From Notospermus geniculatus (Eukaryota > Nemertea > Pilidiophora > Heteronemertea > Lineidae): a stretch of 64,000 nt of DNA. Made by a program: the position numbers and the translations under genes. Every line of letters starts with the position of its first letter. Positions within the stretch are counted from its first letter, which is position 1. The DNA lies in assembly GCA_002633025.1 (NCBI GenBank), contig NMRB01000557.1, forward strand, positions 139,399-203,398, given 5' to 3'. The notes under the pieces were generated by a model that searched no databases, was not told where the DNA came from, and saw only the letters and a program-made list of their open reading frames with translations. Shown piece by piece: positions 22,831 to 34,400 of this stretch.

Positions 22831-24136
22831 TAATGATACAGTTAAACAGGATCCTATTGCCATTCCATTCCTTCTCAGCAGGTAACAATCCAGGTAACAA
22901 TGGCACCCTTGGCATTCTCCATATTCCAATCCATGAATTATTTGCTTGCAATTCGGACACCGTCCAATGCTCAATCCACACAGTCCATTTTTTCCGTCAA
23001 ACTTTTTAGTCAAAGTTTTCCAACCCTCTTAATCCACACGGCGGATTTTTGTGATCAACCTTTTCGAATATGGCTTGTCCACGTGATACCTTGGTATGCA
23101 GTTTCTTTCTTTACCCTGTTATGGTACATATGATTTTTTTGCGTCGTAGAGTAGGGCCGACAGGGCGGGCCCTGTAGTACTCCTCGATCAAAATCTCCGT
23201 GCGGTCTTGTGTCCATATCCAAACAGTTTATAGGACAACTGTGAAGGCCAGAGACCATCATCTCTTTATAATTAGTGGTTGCACTTATCTCCGTTCTACA
23301 CGCAGCTTGCTATTAGGCTACTAACAGTACTCCCACTATGCAACAGATGGCGCTAGTAACCATGAAGTCATGAATTGTGAATCAAATGTTGACACTGATG
23401 AAATTTTACTTCACAATTGATGCCCAATTTTGATCGTCATGCCACCAGTTCTGTGTAGTAATCATAGCAATATGCACTGAAAAGCTACCTCTAGAGGCCC
23501 TTTAACCCGGGGATTTTGCGGTTACACCTATTAATCGCCGAATCTAAATAGGCCTATGTCAGAAATGCCCGTGCTTATTAGCCCCGTCGAGCTCGAAGGG
23601 GCTACGCTGGGGCTATTGAAATGATCCCAGCCATACCGCAGAAAATCTTATTTCCTCGGACCCTTTTCCTCCAAAATGTAAAGACGGAGGTCTGCTGTAT
23701 GGGAAAAAGCGGTATCGCGAGTGAGATTCGAAGTTCTGTACTACATGAGCAAGTGCTGTACTACATGAGCTAACCAGCCATTTCTGCCAACCATCAAAAA
23801 CTTCTTCTCTTTCGTCGAATATAGGATATATACTGTATGTGAATTTAGTGGCTGCTGACCTCAACCAAAACAGGCCTGACCCCCAACACTTGCCCTAGCC
23901 CTAACAGTTCCCTATCGTTCCCAACCCGAAACTAGCCCAACAGGCGCGGAGAAAGTGTGTTCTGAAGGAGAATACTGCTATATGAAGAGTTAGTAGTTTC
24001 AGCCGCTAGATTGGACTGAAAAATGTGGTAGCAATAAAAATTTCGTACCCCATTCTCCCCTACCGGACTTCCTTTGAGCGTCATCGCAAGCAACCGCCAG
24101 ATAGGGCCTATGAGAAGAGAGTGGACTGCAACATAC
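22831..24136. other. GPCR intron B, no further gene
   Basis: Contains the uninserted target sites for the hairpin at 11404 and the MULE-like element at 11543 (23818-23850). From 23900 on it is colinear with the sequence after exon 14096-14538. The cysteine-bearing ORF at 22759-23013 (minus) overlaps the tandem array and is not accepted. Confidence 0.5.
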
Positions 24137-24570
24137 CTATCTATTGTAATCACCACTATCATGTACACTGTGCCAAGTTCTGCTCCGTCCAGCAACTGGT
24201 TGACCACACGTACAATAATCCATCCGATGTCTGTCAAAGTAAAACCGCGCAGAATCAGTAATCTGTCATGTAACCTCATGACCAGGTAAATTGCGTCATA
24301 CACGGCCAATGCCTGTAGGAGGAATCTGGCCGAAGATCTCTTCTTCTGTCCTCTCAAAACCGCTAAGACTAAAGCATTGCCGATGATGCCGGCCACACAA
24401 ATTGTCGGTTCGATGATGAAAAACAAGATAAACATATCATCAATATGACGCCGGTATGTCACAGGTTCCGCAGATGTATTCGTTGTTTGATCGGAGAGGT
24501 TCTCGTTTCCAATCGTCGCATACATTGGCCTCGTCGTATTAGCATCCATCTCCATGACCGCCTTGTTCAC
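24137..24570 (-). CDS. GPCR first coding exon, paralogue B
   Basis: Start ATG at 24570. The exon ends at GATAG|GTATGT, giving 144 codons plus 2 nt, which fits the acceptor at 17496. Residues 1-46 are extracellular with NTT, NLS and NTS glycosylation sequons (Asn 11, 24, 31). TM1 is about 47-72 with Asn65 (GIIGN), TM2 about 81-105 with Asp92, TM3 about 127-143, then DR at 144-145. No cysteine stands at the usual TM3 disulfide position and none in the loop encoded by exon 2, so the conserved extracellular disulfide is missing. Joined to 16857-17496 it forms an apparently complete receptor. Confidence 0.8.
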
Positions 24571-25019
24571 AAATACACAAAACTCTTTCGAAACTTACCC
24601 CAAGTCCTTTTTTGAGCATCAATAATGAGTTATTAGTACCGTAATTTAGTCAGATCGTCGTCTAGTTCCAATAACCTGACGCGAATCCGTTAGATGTGCA
24701 TGCGCGGTATTTCAACCAAATGATGGACAGTACCCATGCTCATATTGGCGCTATTGTCATAAAATTGCACGCCATAAGCTCTTCCTGCAGTATTTTCAAT
24801 GTGTGCTGAAAACTCGGGCGGGATTCTTTTAAGTACAGTGGAACCTGTCTAGTTTCATCCTGTATAATGAAAACACCTCCCTAACGTTGTGAATTCAAGG
24901 AACCGATTTTTCCTAATACAAAATGTATTACTTTCATCCTGAATGGAAACCCCTCTATTGGACAACATGAACCAAAAATCTTGGCACGAATGCTGTTTTA
25001 ACCTGTATACTGGCAACGT

Positions 25020-25139
25020 TAGGGAGTTTTCGCAAAGCCCCCGAGATGCCGAACTCATTGTTCCATGCTACGAAGAGGCCGCCGAACAAAAGGATAGACG
25101 TTCCCGTTGGCGTTTCTGGGACTTTGCGAAAACTCCCTA
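25020..25139. repeat. 120-bp hairpin element
   Basis: The ends TAGGGAGTTTTCGCAAAG and CTTTGCGAAAACTCCCTA are fully complementary (18 bp). The paralogous position near 14980 carries only the left end (ATGGAGTTTTCGCAAAGCCC). Confidence 0.8.
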
Positions 25140-25792
25140 TTATAAAAATGGGTGACATTTCGCTCTACCGCCCGACACGACGGGCACCAATTTCTATGTC
25201 GTACCGAAAGTCATCCGAGAATGTTCGTGGCGTTTATCGTCACTCAAATCCGCATTACTCCGCAGCACGGCTGATGTAATGTCGATGCGGACGTAGATGA
25301 ACGCACGACACTGAACAAAAATATGACGTAGATCGGCTTGCACATTTCTTTGAAATTGTGAGCTTAACTTGCGATAAGTTTGGGCCATTGCGTTAAGGGC
25401 AAGCCATCGTTTGACATTTTCATATTGCTTGAATTGAGGCCCCTATGAGAAAAGCAATAAAGACACCTCCAGTTGACTGCTTTTATGGCCCAATGTGATC
25501 ACTGTGCTTTATAGAAACAGAAAATGAGCGAAGTCCCAAGAATTACAGCTTAATTACATTACATAATCAATAACAAAGAAATTCACCAAATATGAAAAAC
25601 AGGTACAATTTTCTTGGAGAAGGAGCGTGTAAATGACACATTGAAGGTGTGACAACAATGTCACAAACACATAGAACCTGGGGTGGCGAGGGTGTCCTGA
25701 CATGCTCTTCATGTGAACCATACACGCTCAGTACAAAAAGGACAACCAGGAAGTAAAATCCAAATCCAATATGGCCGCCCTGTTTTGGAAAA

Positions 25793-26158
25793 NNNNNNNN
25801 NNNNNNNNNNNNNNNNNNNNNNNNNNNNNNNNNNNNNNNNNNNNNNNNNNNNNNNNNNNNNNNNNNNNNNNNNNNNNNNNNNNNNNNNNNNNNNNNNNNN
25901 NNNNNNNNNNNNNNNNNNNNNNNNNNNNNNNNNNNNNNNNNNNNNNNNNNNNNNNNNNNNNNNNNNNNNNNNNNNNNNNNNNNNNNNNNNNNNNNNNNNN
26001 NNNNNNNNNNNNNNNNNNNNNNNNNNNNNNNNNNNNNNNNNNNNNNNNNNNNNNNNNNNNNNNNNNNNNNNNNNNNNNNNNNNNNNNNNNNNNNNNNNNN
26101 NNNNNNNNNNNNNNNNNNNNNNNNNNNNNNNNNNNNNNNNNNNNNNNNNNNNNNNNNN
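25793..26158. other. Assembly gap (366 N)
   Basis: A run of N. Reading frames drawn across it have no meaning. Confidence 1.
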
Positions 26159-26196
26159 AAATGTATATAGGACTGATCCCTTTGGATCGAATGGTT

Positions 26197-26913
26197 TAGA
26201 GTAGTAGAAGAGACCAATAATTTTGTCCCAAAACCTGGAAAAACTTAAGGGGTGAACGATTTTTATGTCATTTTATGCATATGACTCTGAGAAATCACAT
26301 ACTGAAAATCCCCATAAATCCCCTTTGGGGAAATTTTTTTTATTAAGGTTTGAATTTTTGGAACTGACTTTATCATTGGACCCAAGACAGAGCTTTGTAC
26401 AGGAGGATGGGAACCGATGTACAACTAACTTATGAACGGTTGGATTTACACCCCATAAATGTATTACCAATAGATAGAAACATGGCACTTTAGAAGCAGA
26501 TAAGCATGTTTTTAATTGTTTTATGTAATAAGAAATGACATTTTATGTTAATTAAAAAAGGTCAAAATACACAAAAACGCAGTTTCCAATTAAATAACCA
26601 GTCAAAAATTACAAAAAAACATGTTTTTTCGATTAAGAGGCACCATGTCTCTATCTGTTTGTAATACATTTATTGGGTGAAATTCCAACCGTTCAAAAGT
26701 TAGTTGTACATCCGGTCACAATTCTCCTGTACAAAGTTCAGTTCTGGGTTTAACGATAAAGTTTAAAAAGCTTGTAATTTTTTTTCCCCAAGTGGGATTG
26801 ATGGAGATTTTTACTATGTGATTGAGGAGTCTTCAACAGACATAGTGACACATGTTTCATTTATGCTTTAATTTTTTTCTGGGTTTAAACCTTCTTCTAC
26901 CACTCTAGTTGGT
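26197..26913. repeat. Long inverted repeat
   Basis: Diverged arms of about 300-350 bp meet near 26560. Landmarks are AGTAGAAG (about 26202 / 26893), GTACAACTAACTT (about 26418 / 26697) and TAATACATTTAT with its inverse (about 26458 / 26662). Probably a decayed foldback or MITE-type element. No coding sequence. Confidence 0.65.
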
Positions 26914-27097
26914 TAATAGGCCTCTAGATATTAAATCATGTGACAGGTATCAACATGCTTTAATTATAGGCCCTATTCACCAACCATTCGATCAAGGGAT
27001 AGCCTAAAATCGGTCGTCTTGGTCATAGTAGTATAAACGACAAAAAATCGACCTTTGCATTCAAGCATGTGTAGACCTATTAATTGCATTTCAATTT

Positions 27098-27240
27098 AAA
27101 GCCCCACAGTATTGAATTTTACGATATTTTCAAAACGTTAGGAGAGTGCACATACAGGTCCCATAGCCTCGTGAAGGTCCCCAAAATGCTTGCCTGATAC
27201 GCACTTCTCAGAATCAAGGCCTAGTTTTCAGCACGCATTG
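27098..27240. repeat. Dispersed repeat, copy 1
   Basis: Shares CATAGCCTCGTGA, GCTTGCCTGATA and CCTAGTTTTCA in the same order with 40570-40723. No structure that names a family. The 84-codon ORF just after it (27341-27595) is unsupported. Confidence 0.5.
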
Positions 27241-27891
27241 GAAAAAACAGCAGGGAGAGCTCTAACATGTCTAATGTATTCTGACAGAGCGTAGTACATT
27301 TTAGACTACGCTGACGTCGTGCGAGAATCGCGGCGAGGATTTGCGTTTTTCAGATTCAATACAGTGGGGCTTTAACCTTAATCCGCAGAATCCGCTGATT
27401 TCGCAGAATCCGCATTTTAGAAGTCGCCTACATGAGTGGGTTAACACGGCGTTTCATGACAAGCCTAACCGGAAATTTGCGGGGCATCTCTATCCAAATC
27501 ATTACGAGTCTTCACACTCTCACTGTCGATTAAGTAATCCACAAAGCTGTTCGCCAATTCAGAGTCCGACACATTACCACAAGCATCGGTTTTGACAGCA
27601 AATTACCTCGTTTTAACCTAATTTTGTAATAGGTCTAATTGAAGGCAATTGTTAACTTTATGAATAACTACTTGTTCTGTCAGTAAATCAAGGTTGGCGG
27701 ATTTTTTCCATGATATACATTCGAACATATATATTCGAACACTTACCATGCACTGAAAAACACAGTTGCATTTTTGTGAAATCAGTGTAATCGTGAAACA
27801 ATGTTACCTTAAAAAACTAAAGCTTCGACTATGCTGATATTGCATAATGAGTGTACTAGAGTCTCATCAGGGGGAGATCTGTGTCAATTTN

Positions 27892-28032
27892 TTATCCATG
27901 AACCTCACCTTGTCCAAACAGGTGTTAATTACCCCAGATAATTACTGAACCGTAGCTCTGGCTGGGAAAGCTAATTACTAGGTATGTTGCCAATTGGATT
28001 CCACTGACAAGATTTATTAAATTCAATGGATT
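27892..28032 (+). repeat. Left terminal inverted repeat of the 9.8-kb transposon
   Basis: Aligned to the complement of 37567-37699 with one clear substitution, a few mismatches at the inner edge and an 8-nt insertion (CTGACAAG region). It includes TTTATT at 28013-28018, an outward AATAAA on the minus strand. Confidence 0.88.
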
Positions 28033-28476
28033 GGCACAATTTTCGGTGGATGTGGATGGGCCATCACCCCCTCAGGTCTCATCACCAGATCTGATAACCC
28101 CATACCTCCCCTGTTGCACTTAGCCTTTTACCAGCTTGTCTGGTGGCAGGGATAGCCAAGTTTGGTATTACATGTAGGTTTATTTCTCATTTCCCTTCAC
28201 CAGCTTTACTAGCTTTCGTGTCAGGGGCCCAAAATTTGGTTTTAGGTTTACTTGTTTTCTTTCCCTTTTAGTAGGCTACCTTTTTCCCATCAGGGTCGGT
28301 GCATTTGGTCTCTACCCTGTTCTAGGCCCCGTTCTCCTATTTCATATTCTGTTCTTTGGCCAGTAATTGCAGTTGCCGCTCACCTCGCCTTTTCCTATTT
28401 TTCCTTCCATTCATGCCATACTCTGGCTAATTGGCAACAAATTTAGAAACAAAAGGTCGATTGAACATGGATTAAA

Positions 28477-28482
28477 TTTATT
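28477..28482 (-). promoter_or_regulatory. Poly(A) signal of the minus-strand transposon gene
   Basis: AATAAA on the minus strand, about 85 nt past the stop codon at 28566. A second one lies in the left TIR at 28013-28018. Confidence 0.6.
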
Positions 28483-28565
28483 GCATTTTAAGGCAAAATC
28501 AAAGTAGCACCGTATGGTGTTATCCACAAATCTGTAAATGTCAATGATGCTCAGTGTCTAACGTC

Positions 28566-30741
28566 CTAGAGGATCGCCCAGTCCAACACAACAGCTGGTG
28601 CCTTCCGTTCGCTGACCGCACCCGTCCGTTCCAGTGAATGCCTTCTCCTCACTCGCCGATCCTTTCCACACGCCTCCTCGTCAATCTCATCCAACTTGCG
28701 CTTGAGACACCTCAAAGTAGCACTCTCCCAATCTAGTTCCTTTACACGCCGTACTGTTGTCTCTTCTTCATCGCTTTCCTCACTTGATATGTAATGCATT
28801 TGTTGTCGTTTTGGCAAGGCAAAGAGTTCATCGAGCATGACGGACTCCAGTGCATTCATTTTCGGCTTTAAATCGATAAATCTTGCCTGACGTCGATTCA
28901 GTTTCTGCAAATAAGCAAGGTCAATAAATGATTGCTTTCACCCTTCCAAGCAAACGGGGAACCCCCATATCGTCAATCTCGCCGCATAGGGGGCCAGCTC
29001 AGTTTCGAAGAGGCCTTTTTTGACACCCACGCCGACTTTTCCACCAAATTAATCAACCGGGACACCAGATCTAATCCACCGACACATTTTCGACTAAGTC
29101 CGAACATGTTTAGTGATCAAGAGAGCTCGAACCTCACACACACAAAATCGCTGTTAGACTAGAGTGGACGGTATGGCGCATCCTGAGAATATCAGGCGTT
29201 CTTACTGCTCGCTCCCTTCGTCACCGATTTGTGTGCGGCGACGAAGGTAGCGAGCACTAAGAACGCCTGATATTCTCAGGATGGCATGGCGGGCATTTCG
29301 AACACTTCGCAAATCATAACTACCCGGTATGGTAGCGAAAAGGACACATGTGTACATACCTCTAGTATTCTGTTATTCCGTCTCACTGCCACTTTACGTT
29401 TACCAGAGTCTCTTTTCCGCGCATCCTTCAAGGTTTTGAAATAAGTATTTGCCGCCGCTGAAATGAAATCACGGCGTGCGCTGCATTAGAAATGAAGCTA
29501 TGTCGGACCCGCAACACGTTATTGATGTTGTTTCGCCGAAATATTTTCCATCTTCGGTAATAAAGGCGTGTATTAATTGTATTAAGTTGAATGAGAAAAT
29601 GCGCAGCCAACAGATATTGTGTGGATAGATGATACTCACATTCTACTTCCTCGTCCGTCCATTTTCCTGGGAATAAGCCACTCAGCTCTTTTTTCAACAC
29701 TGAGATAACCTTCAAATTATCCTGATCATTCAATCTGAAGAAAAGCATGGGGAAATAAGTATACGTGTATGTGTGTACACTAATCTATCCACTGATTTTG
29801 AGATGTCTTATAAGTCGGCTGTGGCTAATCTACATGTATTTCAAAAAGGCAGTAAAATTGCTACTTTTCAACACATTTAAAATATCAAAACATCTTTTTG
29901 ATATGTTGTGTGGCAGAGAAACGGTGATTCAACGGACGAGTTTTCAAGCTGTGTCCACATGCGGTTTTAATTTATTCGGGCCCTTATATAGGAATAAACG
30001 CACTGTTTTAATTCCAACAAATCAACACCTGAGTCAAAATGACTTACCTAACCCCCAGGTTAAATCCACACCCTTCTTCATTTTGGAGAAGATCATTATA
30101 TATGTTACGAACCTGTGCCTGAAACAAAAATGAAAGATGCAGATAAACCTATTCAGAATAAACCCACAGCAAAAAGGCCTGTAAAAAGTAGGCTCTTGAT
30201 ATTAAAATCGTTTGTACGCCTATTTAATAACCCAACATGGTGCAGTAGCATAACTTTTTTTGCATCCAAAATGTGTTCGGATTCAGATCATTGCAGCAGG
30301 TTGAATTTCTTAATCATAATCTTAAATTATTTAAAGATGCACCCTACTCACCCTGCATTCTTTTGGTGCCTTGGGAAGTTTCTTCTTCTTTGTTAGCTCC
30401 AACAACGTTTTAAGTCGAACGTTCTCTTTGCGCAGTTTCTCCATCTCGTCAAAGCGCGATGCCTATTCCTGCAAAATATGTGAATCCCGTGAACCACAAT
30501 GCAGAGGCAATCTCAAGTGTGACAGAAGTATGACAAGGCGATTGGAATTTCACAATATTTAATTACTCACCGAGCCCGGCATGGAGTTGAGGTTGGATTT
30601 CCAAAATACCCTTCATTTGGTATGGTAAATGAATACACATCATCTGATATATCCGTCTCTTCTAAGCACAGGTTAAAAGTAGCTGATTTGGCCATGTCGC
30701 AAGGTTCATACGAATCAGACAATCGGATTCTGATTTCTGTT
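28566..30741 (-). CDS. Unnamed second transposon protein (5-6 exons)
   Basis: Minus-strand exons with consensus splice sites: 30571-30741, 30352-30462, 30048-30118, 29640-29734, 29360-29457, 28566-28904. The last five join in perfect phase (0, 0, 2, 1, 0). The product has a charged heptad-like segment (EMEKLRKENVRLKTLLEL), a middle part with LFPGKWTDEEVE, a basic stretch (KDARKRDSGKRKVAVRR), LDLKPKMNALE-like FIDLKPKMNALES, an acidic SSEESDEEE and a basic tail ending VVLDWAIL. Probably nuclear and DNA- or protein-binding; I do not recognise the family. The first exon does not join cleanly: the best acceptor before 30462 brings an in-frame TAG, and the alternative changes phase. The true 5' end is not defined. 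Confidence 0.75.
29179..29284. repeat. 106-bp hairpin in an intron of the minus gene
   Basis: CATCCTGAGAATATCAGGCG at left and its complement at right form a stem of about 48 bp with two or three mismatches. It lies between exons 28566-28904 and 29360-29457. A half copy is at 11256-11310. Confidence 0.8.
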
Positions 30742-31350
30742 CTGAGGAAACACCACATTTATATCTGCCGTTAGGTGACAAGTAAAGCAAACGACACCAA
30801 CCTAGCCTCAACAGAGATTCTGGACTTTTCATACATAAATGCCTAAAATCACATAATTGCCAAACTAGACAATTAGCTGACACAGCCTGCTCTGTCCACA
30901 TACAGGTAAACTGATAAACCTTTGGACTTTTGTCTAGTGCTTATAATAACAGCAGCTTGGAGTTGAGGTTGGATTTCCAAAATACCCTTCATTTGGTATG
31001 GTAAATGAATACACATCATCTGATATATCCGTCTCTTCTAAGCACAGGTTTAAAGTAGCTGATTTGGCCATGTCGCAAGGTTCATACGAATCAGACAATC
31101 GGATTCTGATTTCTGTTCTGAGGAAACACCACATTTATATCTGCCATTAGGTGACAAGTAGCCTAAATCAAATGACACCAACCTATACTGTCAGTATGAT
31201 TCCTCCAAGCCTCAACAGAGATTCTGGACTTTTCATACCTAATGCCTACAATCACATATAATTGCCAAACTAGACAATTAGCTGACACAGCCTGCTGTAC
31301 CCAGAGGAAAACTGATAAATGTTTGGACTTTTGTCTGATGCCTATAAAAA
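30583..31350. repeat. Tandem duplication of 376 bp including an exon
   Basis: GGAGTTGAGGTTGGATTTCC begins at 30583 and again at 30959; the rest follows with a few differences and indels. The repeat contains the exon 30571-30741. The upstream-lying copy (30959-31117 on the minus strand) keeps its acceptor but lost the last 12 nt and the GTGAGT donor, because the duplication joint falls inside the exon. Confidence 0.85.
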
Positions 31351-31464
31351 CAGCCTAGTGTCAATTCCATGGAGAATTTTGCTTTAAAAAGCGTGGAGTT
31401 ATTGACTTATCATTCACAACGGACTTTGCTCTCTGTGGTTCTCGAATGTCACAGATGATACAGC
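31140..31464. promoter_or_regulatory. Likely divergent promoter region
   Basis: This short interval separates the 5' sides of the two transposon genes, so it should drive both. I see no clear TATA box. Part of it belongs to the tandem duplication. Assignment rests on gene layout. Confidence 0.4.
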
Positions 31465-34400
31465 ATGACTCAACCAAAAAAGAAGGAGTGCCCGATTTGT
31501 CACGTATATGTCAAACGGTGTTCGTTTGATACACACGAAAAACTCTGTTCGAGGAGAGCAAAGAGAAGAAGAATAGAGAAGGAATCAGAAGGACAAGGTA
31601 ACGTTTCCGATTTTTTATTCTTGATTTACCAGCCAATCTATCGGCTCTCACACGTGCGACAATTTGCGTGCGATTGTATTCTTTATGTTACGCAAACAAT
31701 CGCAGAAATTATCGAGGATATGTCGCAGAAGTATCGCTGAATTGTCGTAAACATAACGATAATCAGCGGTTTTTTTGGCGTTCACTTAATTGCAGTTGTT
31801 TGCGACAATCTGTGACGATAAGCTGCGACAACTTTCTAATTTCAAACACTGGCCAAAAAATCTACGGGTTTTCTGTCTGCTGCCTCTTCAGTCCACACCG
31901 ATAATTTGGTTTTAAAAAAAGGGTTAATTTTTGAACATTTCCAAAACTTCACGATTACGCGACTGTCTGCAATATTATCGCAAGGTCTGTGGTAGTTTGC
32001 GTCCATTTGCGACAGTAGGACTACACATAGGTCATACTTTCTGTTTTTATTCAATAGAATGGCAGAATAATAATCACCTTTGCATTTACATGTACGTGAA
32101 GTAGCCCTACACTCAGTTTATAAGAATTTTGTTACCTGCTGGTTTTCAATTAAGCTTGTAAAAGTTAGCAAAGGTGACAAACAGTTGACAATAACACCTT
32201 AATCACACATGAAGGAACACAATGCGGTTAATTGGTGTGAATCATAACAGTACTGTAGGTGTTATTTACATGGAATTGTACAGATGGCTGTACACAACTT
32301 AATTCATCACATGTGAGAAGATGAGGTGAATTCAAGTGGTCCCATTTCATCTTATTTCGAATGACGAAAGAAGATGGGGCCGGGGTCAATTTATGCGCTG
32401 CACTTTAATCTTAGTACATGTATGTATGAGATGTGAGAAGATGTCAGTAGTCAGTCATCATTCTTTGGTTTTCAAATGTAGATTTGATACGTTGAGGGGT
32501 AATGAAATGGGAAATGTGAAGATTAGGGCCTCCGTGTAATTCGCTCTTGTTGTTTCCCTGAGTGAACTTACTACCAGATTACTGGATAAAGTTAATTCCA
32601 TGAAGAAAATACACTGCACCATAAGGGGTTAGAATCATGAGTTTTGTTAGACACTGACACATCTTAGCGCTACTCCTGGGACACTGAATTCAGTGTTTTT
32701 CGGAGTAATATGCCATTATGAATAATGTGAAACAGTGATACGAAATATGCTTTCAATATATCATACTGTGTCCGAATATTGTTTCTGACAATGGTATACA
32801 TATACTGACTTGGGCCCCGATCGGAACTGACGTTACTCCACACAATGGAAATCCTATTGTACAATGCGGCTTATTCCGTCAATCGATGACCTTTTTTTGG
32901 GCACTGATCAGGGATTCTAAACTCGTTCCCAAATGACGCCTTACTAGGTACCTTCCTTTAGCAAAGATCGGGTTATTTCAAGAACCTTCCTTTATTACAG
33001 GAAATGCTTTATTTTGCCTTAAGGACGCCTTTAAACGTAGGTTGGTCTGGAGTATCTGCCTTTGTGGTAATTAAAGGTTGTGTTAATGTTTTAAACCTTT
33101 TACATGTTTCGAGAAAATCAGTCACTCGCAAACTCCACTTTTTAGTTGTTCACAGAAAGTCGTGGCCACTGGACACAAAAACTTTGTTAAGGAATGACCG
33201 CATTCCAGCAATGTGGACATAAGCTTATTCACTGAAAATGTCAAACAAATAACCTCGCCAACCCTCAAACAATGCGCGTTATTTTAGTAGAAACACACCT
33301 CCATGGTAGAAATGAGCACATTGTTGAGGGAGAGATGTTTACCTGTGTGATCCTATGTAAACGCACGGTAGTGGCATGTGAATCAAAAATACTATTTGTA
33401 TTTTTTGTGGAAAATAATTCAAATAGTTAGCAGATATCACACAAACTTGTTAACATTTTATGTGACATAGACCAATGTGAAATTCTGCGGTGAAATAATG
33501 ACTATTCTTTGTCTTTCTAGGCCTCTGAAATCAGGCATTGTCTCCCTAATTATAGGAAAGAGCAATGCAATTGTTTTTGTGTCATCATAGTTGTTAAACA
33601 TTCAGTACAAAGCATCATCTGTGCAAGTTTTACGCAAATCGAAACAGTAGTAAGAGTTATGCCGAACTTGTAACAACCCTTCATTTCTGCCCAGCCCCTT
33701 TGATGCATGGTTTGTGTCAGCTTACGAGTATCTGATTTGAACAAATTCTGATAAAATGATATATCTTAACACTGTACATGGGTGGGGGTGGGGGTGGGGG
33801 GTCCAAACCACATGTCATGGAATTAACCTTTAAAACAAGAATACGGCTGGCCGCTTCAGTTGTGCCGCACCTGACTTGTGGCTTGTTCCTGGTTCCTGGA
33901 CTCCTTTTGTTCAAGGGTCCGATACTGAAGCTTCATTGCTCACGCAGTGGACGTTTTCACCTTATTATCCACCTTCACCTTATTATCTTTCCAACAAGAC
34001 CTGGATCAGAGAGATCACTGGCGCTATCCAGCTCTTGTCGTAAATTAAATTAATACTGAATTGATGACTCTAAAGTAAATAATCCTTTTTACAATTTCAG
34101 AAAGGGATGTTCCATACGAACAGACAGCTGACACTTCTCAAGATGGCTCTGAGTGTACAGAAACTTTGGTAAATAGTGATATAATTTTAATAATTTTTCG
34201 CAACGTTTGAATTGTATTGCTCCACAAAAGTACGTTCATATAGAACACAGATACAAAATTGCTATATTTGGATTGCGGGCAATTAAGGATCATGGTCTGC
34301 TAATTAGGGTCAAGCTTAACACTTTAGTTGGTTCCAGGAGCTGCCATCCTTCATATCCATCCAAGTTTGCCTAATTAAAACAGAAAATGTGGGTATGAGT

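Noticed and set aside
22759-23013. Minus ORF with CPNC and CQGC, zinc-ribbon-like
   Set aside because: It overlaps the decaying tandem array, has no clear splice sites, and cysteine spacing alone is weak.
25567-26217. Long ORFs across the assembly gap
   Set aside because: Made of N; the coding potential is not real.
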